A DNA stretch of 14,848 nt, from assembly GCA_947629115.1 (NCBI GenBank), contig CANRCL010000019.1, forward strand, positions 1 to 14,848, in the 5' to 3' direction. Each line of letters begins with the position of its first letter. Position 1 is the first letter of the stretch. Source of the stretch: an uncultured Bacilli bacterium. Its GTDB lineage: Bacteria; Bacillota_I; Bacilli_A; RF39; UBA660. Below the pieces are notes generated by a model that was not told the DNA's origin, searched no databases, and worked only from the letters and a program-made list of their open reading frames with translations. Below, piece after piece: positions 1-6,736 of the stretch. Made by a program: the position numbers and the translations under genes.

Positions 1-15
1 GGGGGGGTAATATTT

Positions 16-21
16 TATAAT
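16..21 (+). promoter_or_regulatory. Likely sigma-A -10 box of the GLUG surface-protein gene
   Basis: A perfect TATAAT lies 27 bases before the ATG, giving a predicted start of transcription near 28. The -35 region would fall at or beyond the left edge of the window. Part of the -35/-10 spacer is the run of seven G at 1-7, so promoter spacing could depend on the length of that tract. Confidence 0.5.
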
Positions 22-47
22 AAACTCATAGAATAGAGAGATGTTTT

Positions 48-2276
48 ATGAGAGGGAACAATAAAAAAATATTGCTAGGCATAATACTTTTATTAGTAGT
101 AATGACTAGTGTATTTTTAGTATTCAATAAAAAGGAAGAATATAAAGAATTACCCAAGGTAAAAATAAAAAATGATAATATAAATAATAGTTTAGCAATA
201 ATGGTGGAAAGTAATTATCAAACAGAAGAATATACAAAATGGGAAGATAACTCATTTCCAACAAATGGTTATACATTAAATAGGATAAAAAGTGGATGTA
301 TAGATAATAACGGACAAAATGTAGATGCTTTAACATATAATGAAGAAACTAAAAAAATAAGTTTAAAAGCCAATGGTAGTGTTAAATGTTATTTGTATTA
401 TGATAGTTTATTTAAAGGAAAAGGAACAAAAGAAGAACCATATGAAATAAATTACATTGAAGATTTAGTGAGATTAAGTAATTCAGTAAATAAAGATAGT
501 AATAATTACAATAGTAAATATTTTGTATTGAAAAGAAATCTAGACTTTAATACAAATGAAAGTTATATGAAATATAATGACACTGGATTTGGAGATATAA
601 ATGGAGTATCTGGAATAGAGGGAATAAAAGAAGAATTAACTAATCAAGAGGGAAGTGGATTTATTCCAATAGGTTATGGTAAAACTTTTGAGGGCAATAT
701 AGATGGTAAAAATAACAAAATAAGTAATTTATGGATTTATAATAAGAATAATGGCCATCGTTTATCATTTATTGGACAATTAGAAAAAGGTAGCGTTAAT
801 AATCTTACGATTCAAGGAAATATTCAAAGTGATGTTAATACTGATATTGGTGGAATAGTTGGTGGATTACAAAATTCAACAATGAATAATTGTGTTAGTG
901 AGGTTAATATTAAAGCAAGTTCTTTGGTAGTTTATGGAATAGGTGGATTAGTTGGTACAATAGATGGAGATTCTAAAATTATAAATAGTAGTAATAAAGC
1001 AGATTTAATTTTAGATGGTGGTGATACTGTTGGTGGTATTTTGGGTAATATGGCTTCGGGTGGAAAATCATTATTAATAGAGAATAGTTATAATTATGGA
1101 AATATTATACTAAATCACTCGGCTGGAGTTGGTGGATTAATTGGTGATACTCATTCCAGTACTGACTCAAAAACAATAATAAAAAATAGTGCTAATTATG
1201 GAGAAATAAAAGTTAATAGTGAAGTTAATTCTGCAATTTATGCTGGAGGATTAATTGGAATAAGCAAAAAAGAAATAGAAATATTAAACAGCCATAATGA
1301 GGGCATTGTAGATATAAAAGGAATTAATGGCTTGTATGTTGGTGGAATAATAGGAAATTCCAATAATAAAACTGAAATAACAAATAGTTATAATTTAGGA
1401 GAAATAAATTCTTCAACGAGTGGAAATTCTGACAATTCTGTTGGGGGAATAGTGGGAAGTATTTTTTATAATGATAAAGCAAAAATTTCTAAAATAGAAA
1501 CTAGTTATAATAAAGGAACTATTAATGGCGGTGTTAGAACTGGAGGAATTATTGGGAAAGTATACAATCCTATGAAAATTATAATTAATAAATGCTATAA
1601 TTCGGGTAATTTAACTGCTCAAGAAGATACTATATATACTGGTAGTGTAGAAGTAGGAGGAATTTTATGTCAAATCTACAATGGTCCAACAGTATATATT
1701 TTGAATTCTTATAATATAGGAATACTTAAGTCAAATGCAACAAAAACTAATGGTAATTCTTCGGGAATGCTAAATGATATTAATGGTAATACATATATTG
1801 GCACAGGAGTGATAATAAATTCATATAATTTGGGAAACGTAAGTGCAAAAAATATTGCTAATAGTTTTGGAATACTATTTTCAAATGGAGAGCAATTAAT
1901 ATTAAATAATGTTTATAATGTAGGAAATTTAGAAGCCCCAGAAAAATATACTATATTAAAAAATACGTCAAATGGTAATACCAATGTTAAAAATACATAT
2001 TATAAAGAAATAGCCGGAGTTCAAGAAAGTGATAAAGGAGATTTACCGGAAGCATATTCAATGACTGATGTTAATATGAAAAATACAGATGGTAATGATA
2101 GTAATAGTTTATTATATAAATTAAATCAAAATGTTCAAAGTTTAAATAGTGCTGGATTATCTTCAATAGATAGCGAAACAATAGGAACAGATTTAGACGA
2201 TTATACATTATCTAGTTGGAAAATAGACCCAACAACTGGGTACCCAACATTAGATTATAATTTAGAAACGGAATAG
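48..2276 (+). CDS. Membrane-anchored GLUG-repeat surface protein
   Basis: A 742-residue protein, exported and held in the membrane by one N-terminal helix (about residues 8-27, after a KK-containing start) with no LPXTG sorting signal at the C-terminus. Residues 64-118 form a module with a KWEDNSFPTNGY motif and two cysteines (C84, C114) that could form a disulfide. A GTKEEPY motif at 126-132 is the usual lead-in to GLUG proteins. About nine GLUG-type repeats follow, each with a [IV]GG[IL][IV]G core at roughly 267, 298, 328, 361, 399, 431, 466, 499 and 537, plus two decayed copies near 571 and 605. Each is followed by an NSYNxGxI-like strand, a pattern expected of a beta-solenoid. The C-terminal WKIDPTTGYPTLDY is the typical end of such proteins. 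The ATG at 48 has an AGAGAG site 7 bases upstream. A role in adhesion or surface display is inferred; no enzyme motif is seen. Confidence 0.85.
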   Translation: MRGNNKKILLGIILLLVVMTSVFLVFNKKEEYKELPKVKIKNDNINNSLAIMVESNYQTEEYTKWEDNSFPTNGYTLNRIKSGCIDNNGQNVDALTYNEETKKISLKANGSVKCYLYYDSLFKGKGTKEEPYEINYIEDLVRLSNSVNKDSNNYNSKYFVLKRNLDFNTNESYMKYNDTGFGDINGVSGIEGIKEELTNQEGSGFIPIGYGKTFEGNIDGKNNKISNLWIYNKNNGHRLSFIGQLEKGSVNNLTIQGNIQSDVNTDIGGIVGGLQNSTMNNCVSEVNIKASSLVVYGIGGLVGTIDGDSKIINSSNKADLILDGGDTVGGILGNMASGGKSLLIENSYNYGNIILNHSAGVGGLIGDTHSSTDSKTIIKNSANYGEIKVNSEVNSAIYAGGLIGISKKEIEILNSHNEGIVDIKGINGLYVGGIIGNSNNKTEITNSYNLGEINSSTSGNSDNSVGGIVGSIFYNDKAKISKIETSYNKGTINGGVRTGGIIGKVYNPMKIIINKCYNSGNLTAQEDTIYTGSVEVGGILCQIYNGPTVYILNSYNIGILKSNATKTNGNSSGMLNDINGNTYIGTGVIINSYNLGNVSAKNIANSFGILFSNGEQLILNNVYNVGNLEAPEKYTILKNTSNGNTNVKNTYYKEIAGVQESDKGDLPEAYSMTDVNMKNTDGNDSNSLLYKLNQNVQSLNSAGLSSIDSETIGTDLDDYTLSSWKIDPTTGYPTLDYNLETE

Positions 2277-2297
2277 CATTAATTTGTTATTCTTTTT
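2271..2297 (+). terminator. Intrinsic terminator of the GLUG gene
   Basis: GAATAGCA (2271-2278) pairs with TGTTATTC (2285-2292), eight pairs including one G-U, around a 6-base loop, and is followed by TTTTT. The TAG stop codon (2274-2276) lies inside the left arm. Confidence 0.7.
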
Positions 2298-2310
2298 AAT
2301 TATGCGTAAA

Positions 2311-2334
2311 AATAAAAAAGATGAAAATATCATC
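2311..2334 (-). terminator. Weak intrinsic terminator of the SpoIIIAH-like gene
   Basis: On the minus strand GATGA/TCATC (2320-2334) forms a 5-bp stem with a TATTT loop, followed by TTTTTTATTTTT. The stem overlaps the last bases of the gene, including its TGA. With the plus-strand terminator at 2271-2297 it separates two convergent genes. Confidence 0.55.
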
Positions 2335-2824
2335 CATTAAATTTTACGGTAATATATTTTTCATCTGTATATAGTTCTTGAACTGCTCTTATTATTGAAT
2401 TGGCTTTTTCAGTATTATGTTCTTTTTCAGCAACAACTACACTAATACTAGATTCGGTTATCTTGACAAAGGCTTTTATTTTAAATTTTTCTTCTAACAT
2501 ACTTTTAATTTTAGTTTCTTCTGATTTAGTATTATTTAATTTTCGCATATTTTCGTAAGCCACATTTTTTTCTTCTAAAGTTGAATCGCCGTCTAATAAA
2601 ATATTTTGATATTCTTCCATTAATGTTTGTTTTTCTTCATCATTTTCCACTTCTAAAGCCACTAAAACATCTGATTCAGTTATTTCTATTACTTCAGCAT
2701 CCTTATTATTGTCTTCGGCTTTTAAAACACTCGCTACATCATCATCAATACTTACATAATAAATTCCTAAAATTAAAATTAAAGAAAATAAAGTTACAAA
2801 CCACAAATTTTGCTTATTTATCAT
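2330..2824 (-). CDS. spoIIIAH: SpoIIIAH-like protein
   Basis: A 164-residue membrane protein that begins KQNLWFV and then a hydrophobic helix (about 8-24, ending GIYYVS), followed by an acidic linker and a mixed alpha/beta C-terminal domain (about 85-164, ending in TEKANSIIRAVQELY and ITVKFNG). This order matches SpoIIIAH, which in Bacillus forms a ring in the mother-cell membrane through a YscJ/FliF-like domain and binds forespore SpoIIQ to link the two sporangial compartments. It is shorter than the B. subtilis protein (about 218 residues), mainly in the linker. GGGAG lies 8 bases before the ATG. No other spoIIIA genes are adjacent, so it is encoded alone here, divergent from the bacteriocin operon. 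The family call rests on pattern recognition of the N-terminus and C-terminal domain. Confidence 0.75.
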   Translation of the reverse strand: MINKQNLWFVTLFSLILILGIYYVSIDDDVASVLKAEDNNKDAEVIEITESDVLVALEVENDEEKQTLMEEYQNILLDGDSTLEEKNVAYENMRKLNNTKSEETKIKSMLEEKFKIKAFVKITESSISVVVAEKEHNTEKANSIIRAVQELYTDEKYITVKFNG

Positions 2825-2951
2825 TAAATCCGCTCCCTGTTACAATAAATTTTATGATGCCCTATCAAAAAAATTACATTTTTTAAAAAATTTTTTTCAA
2901 AAAAAGGAAATGAAATAAAAAAGGGTTAAATATATAAGTGAAGGGAGAAAA
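2825..2951. promoter_or_regulatory. Divergent intergenic region (SpoIIIAH-like / bacteriocin exporter)
   Basis: This 127-base gap must hold the promoters of both neighbours. On the plus side an AT-rich TATATA (2931-2936) is only a few bases from the AAGGGAG ribosome site and has no convincing -35. On the minus side a CATAAAAT string resembles a sporulation-sigma (SigE/SigG-like) -10, without a clear -35. Long A and T runs (2868-2906) dominate the middle. I see no confident operator. Confidence 0.3.
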
Positions 2952-5009
2952 ATGATGAATAAAAAGAAACCGATTATTCAAAATGATTTAAAAGATTGTG
3001 GCGTATGCTGTATGCAATGGATTTTCCAATATTATGACGGGTATTTATCTTTAGAAAAATTAAGAGAAGATACACTTACTAATATAAATGGAACCAATGC
3101 CTTTCAAATGGTTAATACTTTTCAAAAATGGGGATTTGATTCAAAGGGGATTTTGGTGCATGACATCACAAGTGAAGAATTAGTATTTCCATGTATTGCC
3201 CATGTAAAATTAAATAATGGTTTAGAGCATTTTGTTGTAGTTAAAGAAATTCAAAAAAATACTATTTACTTAATGGATCCAGGTAAAGGTAATGTCAAGA
3301 TGTCTTTAACAAAATTTAATGAGTTATTTACTGGCCATTTAATAATTTCTAGTCCACGTGGAAAAATAATCAATTTAAAACAAGATGGTTCAATTAGTAA
3401 ATTATTTTGGCAAATTTTAAAAAAGGAAAAGTTTCTCTTTGTTAAAATAATTTTAGCCAGTTTTATTTGGACAATACTATCAATCTTGATGAGTTATTAT
3501 TTGAAAGTAGGCAGCAACTTATTAACCACTAATCATCAATTTTTAAAATATTTAATCTTTATTTTTGGAATAATTGCTTTTTTCAAAGTTTTAGTTCTTT
3601 ATATAAGAGAATATTATGAAAATCATTTGAGTAATTTAGTCGATGTTTATATTTATCCTGATTTCATTAATCATTTATTTAATCTCCCTTTAAAGAACAT
3701 TAAATCAAGAACTACTGGTGAAATAATTACAAGAGTTGAAGATTTAAGTAATATTAAAAATTTATTTTCAGATATTTTTGTCACTTGTTTTTTAGATTCT
3801 TGGTTAATGTTAATATCAATAGTTATTTTATTTTTAATCAATACTAAAATTACTTTTATATTAGTAGGATTTATAATAATTTATGCTTTATATGGAATAA
3901 TTACTAGTAAGATTATTTATAAGAAAGTATTAGAAAATATTTCATATCATACAGACTTTAATAGTATTTTAGTCGAAAATATTTCTATGCTAGATAGTAT
4001 TAAAAATTTAAATATAATTAAAATAGTTTTAAATAAAATTGAAAAAAGTTTGTCAAGTTTCTTGCATAATAATTATCGTTTTAGTTCCCTATTTAATATT
4101 TTAAATTTAGGCAAAGATTTATTTTTAGAAAGTTGTTTTTTCTTAATAAATTCTTATGGTTTTTGGAGTATTTATGCAGGAAATTTAACAATTGTTGATT
4201 TATTTACTTATAATATAATTTTAGGATATTGTATTGACCCAGTTCGCAATATTGTAGCCCTTATGCCAAAGTATAATTATATAAAAGCATCTTTTAATAA
4301 GATTATGGAATTTATTAATATTGAGGAAGAAAAAGTATGTGAAAGTTCAGAAGATTTACAAGGTAATATTGAATTTCTTAATGTTAGTTATTCTTATAAT
4401 AATTATGATTATATTTTAAAAAATATAAGTTTTAAAATAAAGAAAGGTGAACATATTTTACTTAATGGTCCAAGTGGGTGTGGGAAAAGTACAGTATGTA
4501 ATTTAATATTTAAAAATACAGTTTTAGATAAAGGCGAAATTTTAATTGATTCGGAAAATATTAAAGATATTGATTTAGGAACAATTAGAAAAAATATTTT
4601 ATATGTTTCGCAAAATGAAGAATTATTTACAGCAACAATTAAAGACAATATTTTAGCGGGACGTTTTGTTAATAAACAATTATTCAATGATATTTGTCGT
4701 GTTTGTGAATTAGAAAGTATTGTTTATAAAAAACCACTGCGTTATGAATCTTTAATTGAGGCAAAAACAAATAATTTATCTGGAGGCGAAAAGCAAAGAA
4801 TAATTTTAGCCCGCGGGCTTCTTAAAAATGCCAATATTATAATTTTAGATGAAGCGTTAAGTGAAGTAGATAGTATTTTAGAAACTAAAATTATAAAAAA
4901 TATTCGCTTGTATTTTAAAGATAAAACAATAATTTATATTTCTCATAAAAATCAAACTAGAAATTTTGAAAAAATAATTAATATAGGAGAATTAAATGAT
5001 AAATTATGA
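2952..5009 (+). CDS. Bacteriocin-processing C39 peptidase/ABC exporter
   Basis: A 685-residue membrane transporter that cuts double-glycine leaders and exports the mature peptides. Domains in order: an N-terminal C39 cysteine protease (about 5-135) with the QNDLKDCG motif, giving catalytic C16, H93 in LEHFVVV and D109 in MDPGKG; a six-helix ABC membrane domain (about 160-440); and a nucleotide-binding domain (about 470-680). The last has Walker A GPSGCGKST (506-514), Q-loop Q554, signature LSGGEKQR (609-616), Walker B ILDEA (631-635) and H-loop H665. All catalytic residues are present, so it should be active. AAGGGAG lies 4 bases before the ATG at 2952 and 7 before a second in-frame ATG at 2955, which may be the true start. 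It overlaps the next gene by 14 bases, and the two peptide genes just downstream are its obvious substrates. Confidence 0.93.
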   Translation: MMNKKKPIIQNDLKDCGVCCMQWIFQYYDGYLSLEKLREDTLTNINGTNAFQMVNTFQKWGFDSKGILVHDITSEELVFPCIAHVKLNNGLEHFVVVKEIQKNTIYLMDPGKGNVKMSLTKFNELFTGHLIISSPRGKIINLKQDGSISKLFWQILKKEKFLFVKIILASFIWTILSILMSYYLKVGSNLLTTNHQFLKYLIFIFGIIAFFKVLVLYIREYYENHLSNLVDVYIYPDFINHLFNLPLKNIKSRTTGEIITRVEDLSNIKNLFSDIFVTCFLDSWLMLISIVILFLINTKITFILVGFIIIYALYGIITSKIIYKKVLENISYHTDFNSILVENISMLDSIKNLNIIKIVLNKIEKSLSSFLHNNYRFSSLFNILNLGKDLFLESCFFLINSYGFWSIYAGNLTIVDLFTYNIILGYCIDPVRNIVALMPKYNYIKASFNKIMEFINIEEEKVCESSEDLQGNIEFLNVSYSYNNYDYILKNISFKIKKGEHILLNGPSGCGKSTVCNLIFKNTVLDKGEILIDSENIKDIDLGTIRKNILYVSQNEELFTATIKDNILAGRFVNKQLFNDICRVCELESIVYKKPLRYESLIEAKTNNLSGGEKQRIILARGLLKNANIIILDEALSEVDSILETKIIKNIRLYFKDKTIIYISHKNQTRNFEKIINIGELNDKL

Positions 5010-5397
5010 TAAACTTAAAAATTTAAAACAATTGAAATTATATGTAATATTAATAGTTTTAATTCTTATTTTTATAGGAGGTATTTACTTAACTTATACT
5101 TATAAGATAGATAAAGTGATTAATAGTGTTGGTATCTATTCTGATGAAGTATTAAAAATAGAAATAAATAGTGAACTCTCTGACAAGATAAAAAATAATA
5201 ATACTCTCATTTTTAATGGTACTAAAACTAAATATCAAATAAAAAACTATGGTGAATTTAATTTAGTGGATAATGAAATATTGCAAACAATTTATTTAAC
5301 TGTTGATAAAAAATTTTATGATAATGAAGTTGGAATTGTTGAATTTCATTATGATAAAGAAAAAATTATACATTATATTTTGCAATTATTTAAGTAA
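4996..5397 (+). CDS. Short membrane accessory protein of the bacteriocin exporter
   Basis: A 133-residue protein with a short basic N-terminus, one membrane helix (about 15-36) and a roughly 95-residue, probably beta-rich outer part. It starts inside the exporter gene (14-base overlap), with AGGAGA 5 bases before the ATG, so the two are probably translationally coupled. Position and topology match the HlyD-type accessory (membrane-fusion) subunit that partners bacteriocin ABC exporters. It is far shorter than usual HlyD-like accessories (several hundred residues) and has no visible coiled-coil hairpin; I read it as a minimal version. It could instead be the immunity protein, since none other is visible. 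I did not recognise a specific family motif. Confidence 0.6.
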   Translation: MINYDKLKNLKQLKLYVILIVLILIFIGGIYLTYTYKIDKVINSVGIYSDEVLKIEINSELSDKIKNNNTLIFNGTKTKYQIKNYGEFNLVDNEILQTIYLTVDKKFYDNEVGIVEFHYDKEKIIHYILQLFK

Positions 5398-5410
5398 AGG
5401 AGGTAATAGA

Positions 5411-5551
5411 ATGGAAATTTTAAATAATGAAGAAATGATGATGGTTAAAGGAGGCGGAGTAGGTTTATGGGGTCTAATTGGAGCCGGTATAGTATTTTTA
5501 ATTGGTGTATTTGATGGAATAACTAATCCGCAAAAATGTAATAGAAAGTAA
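5411..5551 (+). CDS. Double-glycine bacteriocin precursor peptide 1
   Basis: A 46-residue peptide starting at the ATG preceded by a perfect AAAGGAGGT (5396-5404). The open frame runs further upstream inside the previous gene, but only this start has a ribosome site. The leader LNNEEMMMVKGG fits the double-glycine consensus (L at -12, E at -8, M at -7, V at -4, GG at -2/-1), so cleavage after G15 would release a 31-residue core. The core is a glycine-rich hydrophobic segment (LWGLIGAGIVFLIGVF) followed by DGITNPQKCNRK. It contains GxxxG (GVFDG) and a single cysteine near the basic C-terminus. This resembles one partner of an unmodified two-peptide (class IIb, cerein 7B-like) bacteriocin. No lanthionine or other modification genes are nearby. 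Confidence 0.8.
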   Translation: MEILNNEEMMMVKGGGVGLWGLIGAGIVFLIGVFDGITNPQKCNRK

Positions 5552-5570
5552 TGGAAAGGAGAAGATAAAA

Positions 5571-5723
5571 ATGTTAAGTAATGAAGAATTAATGCAAGTA
5601 AGAGGTGGCGGTTTATCAAGTCAAATATTAAATGCCATTTCAAGAGGTGTAGAACTACTTTATAATTTAGGCCAATCATTAGGTTCTAGTATTAGAAGAA
5701 TTATTGATGGTAAACTTTGTTAA
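5571..5723 (+). CDS. Double-glycine bacteriocin precursor peptide 2
   Basis: A 50-residue peptide only 19 bases after peptide 1, with AAAGGAG (5555-5561) 9 bases before its ATG. The leader LSNEELMQVRGG is an almost perfect double-glycine leader, cut after G13 to give a 37-residue core. The core looks like an amphipathic helix, contains the GxxxG motif GQSLG, has a basic stretch SIRRIIDGK, and ends in a C-terminal cysteine. The two cores differ in sequence but share size class, GxxxG and a lone C-terminal-region cysteine, as expected of complementary partners of a two-peptide bacteriocin. The gene is very short and easily missed by gene callers. Confidence 0.8.
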   Translation: MLSNEELMQVRGGGLSSQILNAISRGVELLYNLGQSLGSSIRRIIDGKLC

Positions 5724-5724
5724 T

Positions 5725-5757
5725 ATTTGACATAAACTTTCTTTTTGGTTGTCAAAT
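5725..5757. repeat. 8-bp inverted repeat before rpsU
   Basis: ATTTGACA (5725-5732) and TGTCAAAT (5750-5757) are perfect inverted copies separated by 17 bases. The right copy covers most of the -35 box of the rpsU promoter, so it could be an operator. There is no following T-run, so it is not a standard terminator for the bacteriocin operon. Confidence 0.45.
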
Positions 5758-5777
5758 TAAATGGTAAGTGATATAAT
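5749..5777 (+). promoter_or_regulatory. Sigma-A promoter of rpsU-yqeY
   Basis: TTGTCA (5749-5754), a spacer of exactly 17 bases, and a perfect TATAAT (5772-5777). The predicted start of transcription near 5784 leaves a leader of about 30 bases before the GTG start. Confidence 0.8.
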
Positions 5778-5812
5778 AAGGCTAGTTAAAAACGAAGGGA
5801 GGGCGAAAAATA

Positions 5813-5998
5813 GTGACAAAGGTTGTAGTCCAAAATGGTAACCTTGATGGTGCTTTAAAGAAATTTAAAGTTAAAGTAGCTAGAAGTGGTGTCCCTTCTG
5901 AACTTAAAAAGAAAAAATTCCACGTAAAACCAGGAGTTGAAAGACGAATTAAAAAAGAAGAAGGCATTAAAAATTCTCATAAAAGAAATCATAATTAA
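5813..5998 (+). CDS. rpsU: Small ribosomal subunit protein bS21
   Basis: A 61-residue, highly basic protein matching bS21, a small-subunit protein that acts in translation initiation. The start TKVVVQNGNLDGALKKFK and the basic RRIKKEEG tail are typical, and length is normal for the family. The start is GTG, with AAGGGAGGG (5796-5804) about 8 bases upstream; no ATG fits. It has its own sigma-A promoter and sits 11 bases before yqeY, the same pairing seen in Bacillus. Confidence 0.95.
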   Translation: MTKVVVQNGNLDGALKKFKVKVARSGVPSELKKKKFHVKPGVERRIKKEEGIKNSHKRNHN

Positions 5999-6009
5999 GG
6001 AGGTTAATT

Positions 6010-6447
6010 ATGTTTGAACAAATTAACAATGATTTAAAGAATGCTTTAAAAAGTGGGGATAAATTTAAATTATCAGTATTAAGAATGATGAAAAGTGCTT
6101 TACAATTAGAAGCCATCAACAACAAAAGTGAATTAACTGATGAAGTTGTGACAATGGTTTTAAAAAGACAAGTAAAGCAAAGAAATGATTCCATTAAAGA
6201 ATATGAAAATTTAGGAAAAATGGAAACAGTTGATGATTTAAAGAAAGAAATCACAATTATTACAAATTACTTACCAGAAGAAGCATCAATTGAAGAAATA
6301 AACAAAGTTATAGATGAAGCATTTAATGAGTTAAACCCAACAAGTATGAAAGATATGGGAAAAGTTATGAAATATGTGACTGAAAAACTTAAAAATGCTG
6401 ATATGACAAAAGTAAGTTCAATTGTCAAAGAAAGACTACAAGCGTAG
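6010..6447 (+). CDS. yqeY: GatB/YqeY domain protein
   Basis: A 145-residue soluble, mostly helical protein of the YqeY family, which shares a fold with the tRNA-binding tail domain of GatB (amidotransferase subunit) but stands alone. Family signatures are LSVLRMMKSAL near the start, a central NYLPEE at about 88-93, and the C-terminal DMGKVMKYVTEKL followed by VSSIVKERL. Length is normal. A perfect AAGGAGGT (5997-6004) overlaps the rpsU stop and lies 5 bases before the ATG. It is co-transcribed with rpsU and closed by a terminator whose stem contains its stop codon. The exact cellular role of YqeY is not settled; a link to tRNA-dependent amidation is suggested only by the shared domain. Confidence 0.92.
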   Translation: MFEQINNDLKNALKSGDKFKLSVLRMMKSALQLEAINNKSELTDEVVTMVLKRQVKQRNDSIKEYENLGKMETVDDLKKEITIITNYLPEEASIEEINKVIDEAFNELNPTSMKDMGKVMKYVTEKLKNADMTKVSSIVKERLQA

Positions 6448-6456
6448 TCTTTTTTT
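6431..6456 (+). terminator. Intrinsic terminator after yqeY
   Basis: AGACTAC (6433-6439) pairs with GTAGTCT (6444-6450) around an AAGC loop, extended by two A-T pairs and followed by a T-run to 6456. The yqeY stop TAG (6445-6447) is within the right arm. Confidence 0.85.
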
Positions 6457-6469
6457 AAACCTATAAAAA

Positions 6470-6475
6470 TATAAT
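6470..6475 (+). promoter_or_regulatory. Possible -10 box of the yqfC-recO operon
   Basis: A TATAAT lies only 6 bases before the yqfC ATG; no -35-like hexamer is found 16-18 bases upstream. If used, transcription would begin at about the start codon, giving a leaderless message. A sporulation-sigma promoter is possible because yqfC/yqfD belong to the SigE regulon in B. subtilis, but I see no clear SigE consensus. Confidence 0.3.
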
Positions 6476-6481
6476 ATAGAG

Positions 6482-6736
6482 ATGAAAAATTTACATTTTA
6501 AAGAATATTTTAATAATTTTTTATTTGATTTAGAGAATTTCATAACTATCTATGAAAATACTTTACATGTTTTTAATTATCAAAAATTAGATAAATTAAG
6601 TGATACAGAAATTATTTTAAAAATTAATAATAAAAAAGTTATCATTGATGGTACTAATTTAAAAATTAAACAAATGACTAAACAAGAATTATTAATTAGT
6701 GGAGAAATATTGAAAGTAGAGTTTGTTTATGAATAG
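6482..6736 (+). CDS. yqfC: Sporulation protein YqfC (YabP/YqfC family)
   Basis: An 84-residue protein of the YabP/YqfC family, recognised from the ordered motifs LSDTEIILKINNKKVIIDG, then NLKIKQMTKQELLISG and the ending EFVYE, a compact beta-rich fold. B. subtilis YqfC is slightly longer (about 93 residues) and is made in the mother cell under SigE. The start has no good ribosome site: only GAG touches the ATG and no alternative in-frame start is present upstream. It overlaps yqfD by 8 bases, the conserved order in sporulating Firmicutes. Molecular function is unknown. Confidence 0.85.
   Translation: MKNLHFKEYFNNFLFDLENFITIYENTLHVFNYQKLDKLSDTEIILKINNKKVIIDGTNLKIKQMTKQELLISGEILKVEFVYE

Noticed and set aside
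2581..2886. Plus-strand reading frame opposite the SpoIIIAH-like gene
   Set aside because: It is antisense to a protein with a clear helix, family pattern and ribosome site; its own composition (H, L, F rich) is that of a shadow frame.
4409..4687. Minus-strand frame within the ABC exporter
   Set aside because: It lies opposite the Walker A to Q-loop region of a fully intact ATPase domain and has no ribosome site.
5303..5410. Upstream extension of the first bacteriocin peptide
   Set aside because: The frame is open but overlaps the accessory gene; the perfect AAAGGAGGT before 5411 and the leader consensus fix the start at 5411.
5386..5679. Minus-strand frame across the bacteriocin peptides
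   Set aside because: It is the complement of two small genes with good leaders and ribosome sites; no feature of its own.
5967..6254. Minus-strand frame opposite yqeY
   Set aside because: Antisense shadow of a conserved gene, with no ribosome site or promoter.
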